The notes: a model not told the origin generated them from the sequence alone. Shown: positions 8,420 to 15,648, counted from the stretch's first letter. The stretch is 36,387 nucleotides of DNA from Oscillospiraceae bacterium (GCA_015066085.1 SVPA01000014.1:1-36387), one strand, 5' to 3'. Made by a program: numbers and translations.

Positions 8420-9041
8420 GTCTTCTGATTTGGGCCTGTTCCTTTGAATAAACGCAACCGCAATAGTCCTGTCGGTAAAGATTATAAACGGCAGAAAGTT
8501 CTATTGAGCGTTTGTATCCGTTTTTCTTTTTAAAGTCGGAAAAAAGATATTCTATGCCGTATTTTTCGGAAAGTTCTTTTCCTATTTCGTTAAGCCAATT
8601 TGCGTTTTTATAGGGGCTTATAGACAAGGTTGTTGTAAAAAAGTCGAAGCCCTTTTCTTTAGAAATTTTTGCCGTTTGTTCAAGGCGTAAACGGTAACAC
8701 TTTTTACACCTCGCTCCGCCCTCCGGCAGATTTTCAAGACCTTTTGAGATGTTTAAAAATTCGGACTCTCCATAAGGTTCATAAAGTATTTTAACGGCTC
8801 TTGACAGGGGCATTTCTTTGGTTAGCCGTTTAAGTTCGCTTAGGCGAAAAAGATATTCGCTTTCGGGCGAGATATTCGGGTTATAATAATAAAGCGTTAT
8901 TTCAAAATATTCATTTAAATATTCAAGAACATAACTTGAACAAGGAGCACAACAAACATGCAGCAAAAGACTTGGCTTTTTGTTGCAGTCTTTAATTTTT
9001 TCAATTATTTCCTCGGTCATCTTTGAATAATTGTTCTGCAC
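8400..9041 (-). CDS. queH: Epoxyqueuosine reductase QueH
   Basis: This 213-residue protein belongs to the QueH (formerly DUF208) family, which reduces epoxyqueuosine to queuosine in the wobble position of tRNAs. It is the non-cobalamin alternative to QueG. The key cysteines are all present: LLHVCCAPCSSYV (C30, C31, C34), GARCKKCYRLRLE in the middle, and DYCGC near the C-terminus, matching the Fe-S and metal ligands known in the family. The start is GTG at 9041, chosen because GGAGGGG lies 6-7 nt before it; the later ATG at residue 8 has no such site. It is divergent from the membrane protein gene at 9155. Confidence 0.93.
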   Translation of the reverse strand: MQNNYSKMTEEIIEKIKDCNKKPSLLLHVCCAPCSSYVLEYLNEYFEITLYYYNPNISPESEYLFRLSELKRLTKEMPLSRAVKILYEPYGESEFLNISKGLENLPEGGARCKKCYRLRLEQTAKISKEKGFDFFTTTLSISPYKNANWLNEIGKELSEKYGIEYLFSDFKKKNGYKRSIELSAVYNLYRQDYCGCVYSKEQAQIRRLEKNDK

Positions 9042-9069
9042 CGCTGACCCCTCCGAAACATTTTAAACT

Positions 9070-9099
9070 ATTATATCATACTTAACATATTGTTATCAA
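9070..9099 (-). promoter_or_regulatory. Promoter of queH
   Basis: TTGATA (9094-9099) and TATAAT (9070-9075) with an 18-nt spacer on the minus strand, about 20-25 nt upstream of the ribosome site. Confidence 0.6.
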
Positions 9100-9154
9100 G
9101 TTGTTAATAACATTTTAATACTATTGTATTATTATTTTTTGAGAGGTGAGAAGA

Positions 9155-9940
9155 TTGAAAATCTCCTTAAATCAGATAAAAAGCAATATTAAAGAAAACA
9201 AAAGCACCTTTATAGTGTATCTTATTTTGCGAATTATTGTAATTAGCGCTTTGGCGGTTGCAATATTCAGACGAGATTTCGAAACCGCTTTTTTCTGCGC
9301 ACTTTCTCTTGTGCTGTTTTTTCTTCCCGCTGTTTGCGAAAGGGCTTTCAATCTTGAACTTCCGTCGGTTCTTGAGATTATCATTCTACTTTTCATTTTT
9401 GCCGCAGAAATACTCGGCGAAATAGGATATTTTTATGTTAGAGTTCCTCACTGGGACACCCTTCTTCACACGGTAAACGGTTTTATTTGCGGAGCGGTCG
9501 GTTTTGCCCTTGTTGACCTGCTTAACCGGAACAAAAATATAAAATTTCAACTCTCTCCTATTTTTGTTTCGATTGTTTCTTTTTGTTTTTCTATGACTAT
9601 TGGGGTCTTATGGGAATTTTGGGAATTCGGGTGTGATATTTTTCTTCACACCGATATGCAAAAAGATTTTATTATTCACGAACTTTACAGTATTGCTCTT
9701 GACCCGACCAAAACAAACCAGACTATCCATTTGGGCGGTATAAGCGAACTTTCAATAAACGGAAAAGCCGTTCCTGTTGAGGGATATATCGACATAGGTC
9801 TTATAGATACGATGAAAGACCTGATAGTAAACTTTGTGGGTGCGGTAGTTTTTGCGATTATCGGTTTTTTCTATATAAAAAATCGGGGAAAAGGAAAATT
9901 CGCCTCATTATTTATTCCGAAAGTAAGAAAAAAGTCTTGA
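9155..9940 (+). CDS. Integral membrane protein, YjdF/DUF2238-like
   Basis: This membrane protein of about 261 residues has six or so hydrophobic helices. It shows VPHWDTLLHTVNGFICGAVGF and the acidic/aromatic GVLWEFWEFGCDIF, which recall the DUF2238 (YjdF) family of inner-membrane proteins of unknown function. A polar loop (YSIALDPTKTNQTIHLGGIS) lies between the last helices. Two starts are possible: GTG at 9146, or TTG at 9155. I prefer TTG at 9155 because GAGGTGAG lies about 5 nt before it, while the GTG is part of that ribosome site. The last codons form part of a palindromic terminator. Family assignment is from motif memory and is moderate. Confidence 0.75.
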   Translation: MKISLNQIKSNIKENKSTFIVYLILRIIVISALAVAIFRRDFETAFFCALSLVLFFLPAVCERAFNLELPSVLEIIILLFIFAAEILGEIGYFYVRVPHWDTLLHTVNGFICGAVGFALVDLLNRNKNIKFQLSPIFVSIVSFCFSMTIGVLWEFWEFGCDIFLHTDMQKDFIIHELYSIALDPTKTNQTIHLGGISELSINGKAVPVEGYIDIGLIDTMKDLIVNFVGAVVFAIIGFFYIKNRGKGKFASLFIPKVRKKS

Positions 9941-9959
9941 TTTAAATCAAGACTTTTTT
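9928..9959. terminator. Bidirectional terminator shared by two convergent genes
   Basis: A perfect 32-nt palindrome: AAAAAAGTCTTGATTT and its reverse complement, with a T-run on each strand. The TGA stops of the membrane protein gene (plus) and of the BioY-BPL gene (minus) both lie inside the stem, so both proteins end in Lys-Lys-Ser. Confidence 0.9.
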
Positions 9960-11236
9960 AGTTTAACCGAAATTTCGCCGCTGTTTAAAACCTCTTCTCC
10001 ATTATTGGTTTTTACCAGAAGTTCTCCGTTCTCGTTTATATCGCAGACCAGACCGCAGTAGGTTTTTTTGTTTCTTTCAAAACAGATTTCTTTGCCTATT
10101 ACAATCGACATTTTTTTATAACGCTCAATATAATCTTTATCAGACTCAATTTCGTTTAAAAGATTATTGACAATTTTTGCGGCAAGAAGATTTTTAGTCG
10201 CCTTATTGGAGTTCAAACTTCCCGCAATACCTTTTAACTCTTTTGGGAAACTTTTTACATTAAGATTAACGCCGACACCGATAATAACTCCAAGAGATTT
10301 GTTGGTTTTCGGGTCTTTTACATTTTCGCAAAGAATTCCGCAAATTTTCTTATCTGAAAGATAAATATCGTTAACCCATTTTATTCCGACATTTTCTCCC
10401 GTAAGGTCCTTAATAGCCTCGGCTACGGCAACCGAAGATAAGGTTGTAATTTTAACTATGTCAGTATTTTTATAGTCGACGGCCATGGTCATATAAAGAC
10501 CGCCTTTTGAGAAAAAGGTTCTTCCTCTTCTGCCTCTTCCTGCAGTTTGCTTTTCGGCAATAAAAACTGCGGGAAGGGTTGTTCCTTGCCGAATTTTCCT
10601 TGCAGCCTCGCTGTTTGTAGAGTCTATTTCGTTAAAGACAAAAACATTCACAGGCCGTTTTATTTGGGCCTTTATTTGTGAGCCGATTAGTTTATCTTTT
10701 GAGCCGATTTTCATTCTTGCGGTAGCCCTTAGAAGCAAACGGGCAATTCTTTCAGCCAAAATCAGTTTAATTATATCGGGGATAACAAAAGGTAACACAG
10801 CGGTTAAAAGCACCGCAAAATACGAAGATTTTTCAAGATAGATTAAGTACCAAACACTGCCAAGCAAGTAGCACAAAATAAGGCCTAAAATCATATATAT
10901 AAAGCGGAATTTTGTGCCGAAAAGTTTAGACAAAATTCCGTTTATGAGCGGAATAAAAAGGAAGCCTAAAATAAAGCCACCCGTTGGACCGAAAATTGCC
11001 GAAAGGCCACCCTGAAAACCCGCAAAAACGGGCAAACCCACTACACCGAGCAGAATATAAACAGCAACCGAGCAAAAGGAGGCGACAAAGTCTAAATAAA
11101 AACAGGAAATAAAAATTCCAAGCGTCTGCAAGGTAAAGGGAATTGGCGCAGGCACTGTTATAAACGAACATATTACGATTACCGCCGAAAAGAAGGCGGA
11201 CAAAAGGGTTTTATAAAGTTTTTCGGTTCTGTTCAT
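9947..11236 (-). CDS. Fusion of biotin transporter S-component BioY with biotin-protein ligase
   Basis: This 429-residue protein joins two parts of biotin metabolism. Residues 1 to about 175 are BioY, with six membrane helices and the family core FTLQTLGIFI and LLGVVGLPVFAGFQGG, SAIFGPTGGFILGF. Residues about 195-429 are a biotin-protein ligase without the N-terminal helix-turn-helix of BirA: FNEIDSTNSEA, AGRGRRGRTF (biotinyl-AMP loop), KWVNDIYLSDKKICGIL (usually KWPND) and GVGVNLN. BioY captures biotin at the membrane, and the ligase activates it and attaches it to carboxylase carrier domains in the cytoplasm. The fusion would bring uptake and use together. No ECF ATPases or T-component are in the window. 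No Shine-Dalgarno precedes the ATG, and the predicted transcription start is at the ATG. No frameshift separates the two parts. Confidence 0.92.
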   Translation of the reverse strand: MNRTEKLYKTLLSAFFSAVIVICSFITVPAPIPFTLQTLGIFISCFYLDFVASFCSVAVYILLGVVGLPVFAGFQGGLSAIFGPTGGFILGFLFIPLINGILSKLFGTKFRFIYMILGLILCYLLGSVWYLIYLEKSSYFAVLLTAVLPFVIPDIIKLILAERIARLLLRATARMKIGSKDKLIGSQIKAQIKRPVNVFVFNEIDSTNSEAARKIRQGTTLPAVFIAEKQTAGRGRRGRTFFSKGGLYMTMAVDYKNTDIVKITTLSSVAVAEAIKDLTGENVGIKWVNDIYLSDKKICGILCENVKDPKTNKSLGVIIGVGVNLNVKSFPKELKGIAGSLNSNKATKNLLAAKIVNNLLNEIESDKDYIERYKKMSIVIGKEICFERNKKTYCGLVCDINENGELLVKTNNGEEVLNSGEISVKLKKS

Positions 11237-11242
11237 ATCTAC

Positions 11243-11270
11243 ATTTTACCATATAAAAAAGCCTTGTCAA
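11243..11270 (-). promoter_or_regulatory. Promoter of the BioY-BPL gene, apparently leaderless
   Basis: TTGACA (11265-11270) and TAAAAT (11243-11248), 16-nt spacer, on the minus strand. Only 6 nt separate the -10 box from the ATG at 11236, so transcription should begin at or next to the start codon. The -35 box lies in the loop and 3' arm of the upstream operon's terminator. Confidence 0.65.
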
Positions 11271-11287
11271 CTATGGACAAGGCTTTT
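11255..11287 (-). terminator. Terminator of the GntR-ABC operon
   Basis: The stem is AAAAGCCTTGTC / GACAAGGCTTTT with a 7-nt loop, followed on the minus strand by a T6 run. It lies 3 nt after the permease stop codon. Confidence 0.85.
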
Positions 11288-11290
11288 AGG

Positions 11291-13027
11291 TTATTTATAA
11301 AATTCTGTATTATCCTCTGATATATGATTTTCAAGATAATTTATTGACTTTGTAAAAGAAAGAGGAAGATAGAGTCCGTAATATTTTTCTGAAACAAGGT
11401 TGACATCATAGCACTCCTCGTTGAAGACACTGTCATCGGCCTTCATCAGTTCCGATTTGAAGATTGCTATAAACTCCTCGGTTTCAGAGGCGGTTAGAAC
11501 GCCGCGGAGTTCTTCTTTTGTAATTCCTGATTCTTTATTAACAAAGTATGCATCAAAATTAACTTCGGCATCTGTAAAAGTAATATCTGAAAACTTTGCA
11601 AAAAACTCCTCGGTTTTCATAAGTTTAAGCAACTGTGTACTTTTATTTTGAATAAGCGCCATATAGTAGTCACGCTCAATTACGGTGCCGTTTTTCATTG
11701 TGTACTTAAGCCTAAAATCGCCAAAGTTATGAGAAAAAGAAGAATAGTCGTTATGTTCGTATGGTCCCCAACCGCCGATATTATCGACTATCGATTTATG
11801 GATATCCACAACAATTTTTATCTCTTCTATATCGTCAAATACAGCAGTTTCGTTATAGCCTACCTCAACGCTTTTTATATTTTCCGCTTTAGGTACTTTT
11901 GACTCTGCAATAGTGGCCGTAACGGTAGTGCCGGTTGTAAGCGCTATCATAATAGCCACCGCAATACCGCCATTTAAAAGAGAACGGGGCACCTTTTTAA
12001 AGCCACGGGTAGATATTGCACCGAAAGCCACAGCGCAAAGTATTGCTCCAACGGTAAAGAATATCCAGAAGAGTGGGTTTAACGAATCTATATCACCCGA
12101 AAAGATAATTCCAATAACATAACCGCCGACCATTGACACCAAAAGTCCCAGGATAAAAGGCAAAAACTTAAACGAGTATGCCGAACCTGCGGTTTCGCTT
12201 TTTCGTATTTTGAAAAGTCTTATGCAAAGGACTATACAGATTACAGCGAAAAGAAGGGTTCCAAGCACCGACCAGATGGTTACCTTTTCGATATCTTCAA
12301 TTATATTGCCGTGATAATCATCAGTATAACTCGCAAGTTTAAAGAAAGCAAAGGCAAAAGGACAAACATAGATAAGCCAGTTTGATTTTACTATTACTCC
12401 GGTTGCGACATTTTCAGCAACTGAATTTAGTATTGCACCGATTGCCGCAGGGGCACCGCTTACTACAAGAATCGCTATAATGGTATCAAATATACCGCCG
12501 CTGCAAACAAAGAACAAGAGCAAAAAGGCGGAAAGCGCGGTTAAAAAGAGCACCATAAGCAGATAGGTTGTTACAAGCAAACCTGCTTTTGCGGGTTCTA
12601 CAGCAGGCATTAGGTTTGCGGCACAAAAGCCTAAAAAGGACAAGGTCATTGTAAAAAGTCCTCCAATATAGGCCGGAAGTGCTCGGGAGAAAAGCAGTTC
12701 GTTTCTGGTCAGAGGCAAACTATGGAACAAATCGCCCGTTTTTTTGGAAAAAAGGAAGTTAAAGTTAATTAAATACAGCAAGAAAACAAGGGCTACAGAC
12801 AAACCAAGAGAGAAAACCGACGCAAACTGAAGATGCTCACTAATTTGAAATTTCTCTTCGGGATAGAGATTAGTCAGATACCAAAGAGCCTCTCGGATAG
12901 TTGTTCCCGGACAGATTAAAAGACTAAATGCCGTAACGAGCAGAGTTGCCGCGGTCTGCTTTTTAAGGGTTGTTTTAAAAAGGCTTAAAGCGGGATATGA
13001 TTTAACCGAGGATGTTCTTGACGTCAT
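11291..13027 (-). CDS. ABC-2 type transporter permease with extracytoplasmic C-terminal domain
   Basis: This 578-residue membrane protein begins at MTSRTSSVKSYPAL. ATG at 13027 is preferred over an upstream in-frame start at 13090 because GGAGGAACAAGGCT lies just before it, and the longer form would read far into the ATPase gene. About ten hydrophobic helices fill residues 20-400, with KKTGDLFHSLPLTRNELLFS in a cytoplasmic loop, as in ABC-2 permeases that sit behind YtrA-type GntR regulators. The final ~180 residues form a polar, probably external domain with no motif I can name. The gene overlaps the ATPase gene by 26 nt, so the two are translated together. The substrate is unknown; B. subtilis Ytr-type systems respond to cell-wall antibiotics, so an envelope role is plausible. 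Confidence 0.8.
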   Translation of the reverse strand: MTSRTSSVKSYPALSLFKTTLKKQTAATLLVTAFSLLICPGTTIREALWYLTNLYPEEKFQISEHLQFASVFSLGLSVALVFLLYLINFNFLFSKKTGDLFHSLPLTRNELLFSRALPAYIGGLFTMTLSFLGFCAANLMPAVEPAKAGLLVTTYLLMVLFLTALSAFLLLFFVCSGGIFDTIIAILVVSGAPAAIGAILNSVAENVATGVIVKSNWLIYVCPFAFAFFKLASYTDDYHGNIIEDIEKVTIWSVLGTLLFAVICIVLCIRLFKIRKSETAGSAYSFKFLPFILGLLVSMVGGYVIGIIFSGDIDSLNPLFWIFFTVGAILCAVAFGAISTRGFKKVPRSLLNGGIAVAIMIALTTGTTVTATIAESKVPKAENIKSVEVGYNETAVFDDIEEIKIVVDIHKSIVDNIGGWGPYEHNDYSSFSHNFGDFRLKYTMKNGTVIERDYYMALIQNKSTQLLKLMKTEEFFAKFSDITFTDAEVNFDAYFVNKESGITKEELRGVLTASETEEFIAIFKSELMKADDSVFNEECYDVNLVSEKYYGLYLPLSFTKSINYLENHISEDNTEFYK

Positions 13028-13901
13028 AGCCTTGTTCCTCCATTTCATAGATAAATACTTCCTCAAGGGTGGGTTGCAGAATTTCGGCAAAAATGGGATT
13101 TAAAGAGTTGATTTTTTCCATAATATCGTCCTTGTCGCCACTAATTACCATCTGCATAAGAGAGCCTGTGCGCTCGCATTTAAGAATATCAAGCCCCTCA
13201 AATTTAATTTCGGGCTGTAAAGACTTAAACGCCGCCTGAACCTTGTGGATAGAGCCACAGACATTTTCAAGGCTTTTACTGAAAACGAGTTTGCCCGAAT
13301 GTAAAAGTGAAATATGGTCGCATAAATCTTCAAGTTCACGAAGATTGTGCGAAGCGATAATCGCCGTCATTCCCGTTTTTTCGATTCCGTCAATTAGCAA
13401 GGATTTAAGAACCTTTCGCATAACGGGGTCCAGACCGTCAAACGCTTCATCTAACAGCAAGTACTTGGGGTTGGTAGAAAGAGCCAACATAAGAGCCGCC
13501 TGACGCTGCATTCCCTTGGACATATTGTCGATTTTATCGCTTATATTTATGGGGAAAACCTCGGTCAGATATTTAAAACGCTCGCGGTCAAAGGTAGGAT
13601 ACATTCCCTCATAGAATTTAGCCATTTCCTTAATGTTAGCATTTTTGAAAAAATAGGGTGTGTCGGGAAGATAGAATATATTAGACTTAACCTCGGGATT
13701 ATTGAAAACGGCATATCCATCAACCGAAATATTACCCGAATCGGCATAGTAGACGCCCGAAAGCAGACGAAGCAGGGTCGATTTACCCGAACCATTGGAG
13801 CCGACCAGACCATAAATACAGCCGTCAAGTATCTCAAAGTTAAGGTTGTCAAGGGCTTTGTGTTTTTCAAACTCTTTGGTCAGATTGAAAACTTTAATCA
13901 T
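13002..13901 (-). CDS. ABC transporter ATP-binding protein (YtrB-like)
   Basis: This 299-residue ATPase has Walker A GLVGSNGSGKST near residues 32-43, signature MSKGMQRQAALML, Walker B YLLLDEAFDGLDP and the switch His in IIASHNLREL. A C-terminal extension of about 85 residues (from about residue 215) follows the nucleotide-binding core, as in many ATPases that pair with ABC-2 permeases. The start overlaps the GntR gene by 8 nt and the end overlaps the permease start by 26 nt, giving a tightly coupled three-gene operon. Transport direction and substrate cannot be read from the sequence. Confidence 0.9.
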   Translation of the reverse strand: MIKVFNLTKEFEKHKALDNLNFEILDGCIYGLVGSNGSGKSTLLRLLSGVYYADSGNISVDGYAVFNNPEVKSNIFYLPDTPYFFKNANIKEMAKFYEGMYPTFDRERFKYLTEVFPINISDKIDNMSKGMQRQAALMLALSTNPKYLLLDEAFDGLDPVMRKVLKSLLIDGIEKTGMTAIIASHNLRELEDLCDHISLLHSGKLVFSKSLENVCGSIHKVQAAFKSLQPEIKFEGLDILKCERTGSLMQMVISGDKDDIMEKINSLNPIFAEILQPTLEEVFIYEMEEQGYDVKNILG

Positions 13902-14271
13902 TTCGGTTTCCTCCTTTATAGGCGTCGTTTAAAATTTTGGTTGCGGTTTTTTGGTCAAGACCCATTCTTACAGCATTTTGGACGGCATCCATAAATTCGT
14001 TTTTAACCGCCGTCATTATAGCATCATCGGCAGAACTGTCTTCAGAGATAAAAGAGCCTTTTCCCGAAACCGAACAGATTACACCGTCTGCCTCAAGAAT
14101 AGCGTAGGCTTTTTGTACCGTATTTGGATTTACGCCAAGTTCTATTGCAAGACTTCTTACACTCGGCAGTTTATCCCCTGCCTTTAAAATTCCAAAGGTT
14201 TTCAGCCTTATAACCGAACCTGTAATCTGGTCGTATATAGGAACACGGCTTTTATAATCTATTGTTATCAA
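13894..14271 (-). CDS. GntR family regulator, YtrA subfamily
   Basis: This 125-residue protein has an N-terminal winged helix: PIYDQITGSVIRLKTFGILKAGDKLPSVRSLAIELGVNPNTVQKAYAILEADGVI, residues about 10-65 in total. A short helical C-terminus of about 50 residues replaces the usual ligand domain. This is the YtrA form of GntR repressors, found with ABC transporters. The start is TTG at 14271, supported by AGGAGGG 7-8 nt upstream. It is the first gene of the operon with the ATPase and permease. A perfect inverted repeat at 14294-14320 directly after the -10 box is the probable site at which it represses its own operon. Confidence 0.92.
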   Translation of the reverse strand: MITIDYKSRVPIYDQITGSVIRLKTFGILKAGDKLPSVRSLAIELGVNPNTVQKAYAILEADGVICSVSGKGSFISEDSSADDAIMTAVKNEFMDAVQNAVRMGLDQKTATKILNDAYKGGNRND

Positions 14272-14293
14272 TCCCTAGCCCTCCTGTCGTCCT

Positions 14294-14320
14294 AACTGTA
14301 CTATTACGATTAGTACAGTT
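14294..14320. promoter_or_regulatory. Putative GntR operator
   Basis: A perfect 10-bp inverted repeat, AACTGTACTA / TAGTACAGTT, with a 7-bp spacer. It begins 2 nt after the -10 box of the GntR operon and covers the likely transcription start, an arrangement fit for autorepression. Confidence 0.8.
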
Positions 14321-14322
14321 TT

Positions 14323-14351
14323 ATAATACACTCTCACTTTTATTCTGTCAA
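14323..14351 (-). promoter_or_regulatory. Promoter of the GntR-ABC operon
   Basis: TTGACA (14346-14351) and TATTAT (14323-14328) with a 17-nt spacer on the minus strand. Confidence 0.8.
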
Positions 14352-14395
14352 GTGTTTTTTGATAAAAAGTTTCAAAACTGCACACCATTATATAT

Positions 14396-15061
14396 ATGAG
14401 GAATTTTTTTGAATTTATAAAAAAACTTTTACCGCTTGGTAATAAAAAATTATCCGACATTAAGTTTCGCACTGAGTTGTTTTTAAAACTCGGTGTTATA
14501 ATCAATGTCGGTTTTGCCTCTTATAATATTTTTACGGGTATTCTTTACCGTTCGGTTTGGTTTGGCGGAGTAGCCATATACTATATTATGCTTTGCTTAA
14601 TAAAATTTTTTCTGATTTACAGAGGTTTTGAACGCAAAGCCGGTGATATAAAGGAACTTTACGATTTCAGGACTTGTTCGATTATGCTTCTTGTTCTTAA
14701 CCTGACAATAGCGATACTTATTTGTCAGATGATTTGGCAAAACAAGTCGCATCTTTACGGAGAATCGGTTATATATGTTGCAACAATTTTCACCCTTTTC
14801 AGATTAAGTGCTGCGATAATTGATACATTAAGACTTAGAAAATTCCACAGTCCCACCCTTTACGCAGCAAAGGCTCTTAGTCTGTCTGTTGCACTTATGT
14901 CATTCTTCTCTCTTCAGACTGCTTTGCTTGACCGAATAAATACAGATATGTCGGTAAAACGGGGATTAAATATTGTTACGGGAAGTGTTGTTGGCGTTAC
15001 TGTCGCAACTATTGCGCTCAAATCCCTTTTAAAAGCAGAAAAGCACCTTAAAAAACAGTAA
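14396..15061 (+). CDS. Membrane protein of unknown function
   Basis: This 221-residue protein has about six hydrophobic helices (near residues 27-50, 52-75, 93-115, 122-140, 155-175 and 190-210) and a basic C-terminal tail (KSLLKAEKHLKKQ). I do not recognise a named family. It is divergent from the GntR operon and stands alone, with the tRNA-Val promoter just downstream. No convincing Shine-Dalgarno precedes the ATG at 14396, and the region between it and the GntR promoter holds no clear plus-strand promoter. Either the start is inexact or the gene is poorly translated or leaderless. Codon choice matches its neighbours, so it is a real gene. Confidence 0.7.
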   Translation: MRNFFEFIKKLLPLGNKKLSDIKFRTELFLKLGVIINVGFASYNIFTGILYRSVWFGGVAIYYIMLCLIKFFLIYRGFERKAGDIKELYDFRTCSIMLLVLNLTIAILICQMIWQNKSHLYGESVIYVATIFTLFRLSAAIIDTLRLRKFHSPTLYAAKALSLSVALMSFFSLQTALLDRINTDMSVKRGLNIVTGSVVGVTVATIALKSLLKAEKHLKKQ

Positions 15062-15077
15062 TTTTAATAAAAAGTCC

Positions 15078-15106
15078 TTGCTTTTTAAAAGGCACCGTGT
15101 TATAAT
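15078..15106 (+). promoter_or_regulatory. Promoter of tRNA-Val
   Basis: TTGCTT (15078-15083) and TATAAT (15101-15106), 17-nt spacer. Transcription would start about 14 nt before the tRNA. Confidence 0.7.
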
Positions 15107-15126
15107 TTGCCTTGCTAAAAACATAA

Positions 15127-15202
15127 GGACGTTTAGCTCAGCTGGTAGAGCACCCGCTTGACGTGCGGGCGGTCATGGGTTCGAGTCCCTTAGCGTCCAC
15201 CA
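15127..15202 (+). tRNA. tRNA-Val (anticodon GAC)
   Basis: A 76-nt cloverleaf with encoded CCA. The acceptor stem is GGACGTT / AGCGTCC with one G-T pair. The D-arm holds AGCTCAGCTGGTAGAGC. The anticodon stem CCCGC / GCGGG encloses the loop TTGACGT, giving anticodon GAC, read as valine. The T-arm is TGGGTTCGAGTCCCT. It has its own promoter and is followed by a strong terminator. Its 3' end is copied about 208 nt downstream (see the repeat entries). Confidence 0.95.
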
Positions 15203-15283
15203 AACGATAAAACACCTCACTCAAGCGAGTGGGGTGTTTTTTGTTTTGTCTAAATACAGGGACTCGAACCCGAGAGGGTTTGC
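15185..15283. repeat. tRNA-Val tail repeat, copy 1
   Basis: This unit contains the last 18 nt of tRNA-Val, a terminator hairpin, and a 25-nt piece at 15259-15283 that starts GGGACTCGAACCCGAGAGGG, the reverse complement of a tRNA T-arm. The first 32 nt (15185-15216) and the final 25 nt are repeated exactly in copy 2, while the hairpin between them has diverged. Confidence 0.85.
15209..15246 (+). terminator. Terminator of tRNA-Val
   Basis: Stem AAAACACCTCACTC / GAGTGGGGTGTTTT (one T-G pair, 4-nt loop) followed by a T-rich tail. Confidence 0.9.
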
Positions 15284-15392
15284 CGTAAAGAAAAACAGTA
15301 CGGGGTACTGTTTTTTAGGCAAAGCGGCGAAGTCGGGTACTGTTGTCAAGGACAACGGTCGACAAGCCATAAGTATGCGAAGCAGACGGTCG
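15284..15392. other. 109-bp spacer with hairpins between the tRNA tail repeats
   Basis: No gene is seen. The spacer holds AAAAACAGTAC-GGG-GTACTGTTTTT (15291-15315), a terminator-like hairpin, and GTTGTC-AAG-GACAAC further on. It may be the core of a degenerate element between tRNA-end repeats. Confidence 0.5.
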
Positions 15393-15492
15393 GTCCCTTA
15401 GCGTCCACCAAACGATAAAACACCCTGCTCGTTAGAGTGGGGTGTTTTGTTTTTTAGATTATATTTTGGGACTCGAACCCGAGAGGGTTTGC
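15393..15492. repeat. tRNA-Val tail repeat, copy 2
   Basis: 15393-15424 repeats the tRNA-Val 3' end and the following bases exactly. A diverged hairpin with T-run (15417-15455) follows, then the same 25-nt inverted T-arm piece at 15468-15492. No upstream two-thirds of a tRNA is present, so this copy is not a functional tRNA. Confidence 0.85.
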
Positions 15493-15540
15493 TTATGATT
15501 TAAAAGTTTTGTGCATTTGTCACATATTGTTGTTTTTTCG

Positions 15541-15569
15541 TTGACAGTTTTAGTATAATTTGATATATT
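15541..15569 (+). promoter_or_regulatory. Promoter of the uracil permease operon
   Basis: TTGACA (15541-15546) and TATATT (15564-15569) with a 17-nt spacer. This leaves a leader of about 70 nt before the ATG. Confidence 0.7.
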
Positions 15570-15589
15570 TATATAGGTTAATAAAATAT

Positions 15590-15633
15590 TTAGGCATTCC
15601 GTCTTAATTTTTTTAATTAAGAAAAAAGCCTAA
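15590..15633 (+). promoter_or_regulatory. 5' leader hairpin next to the uraA ribosome site
   Basis: The outer stem is TTAGGC / GCCTAA and the inner stem TCTTAATT / AATTAAGA with a U5 loop. It ends one base before the AGGAGG ribosome site at 15635-15640. It is not a match to a known riboswitch or PyrR site that I can recognise. It may only structure the leader, or it may tune translation. Confidence 0.4.
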
Positions 15634-15648
15634 CAGGAGGTAAAAATT

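Noticed and set aside
15284-15500. Possible CRISPR or second tRNA in the repeat region
   Set aside because: Only two diverged copies with a long spacer are present, and the second copy has only the tRNA 3' end.
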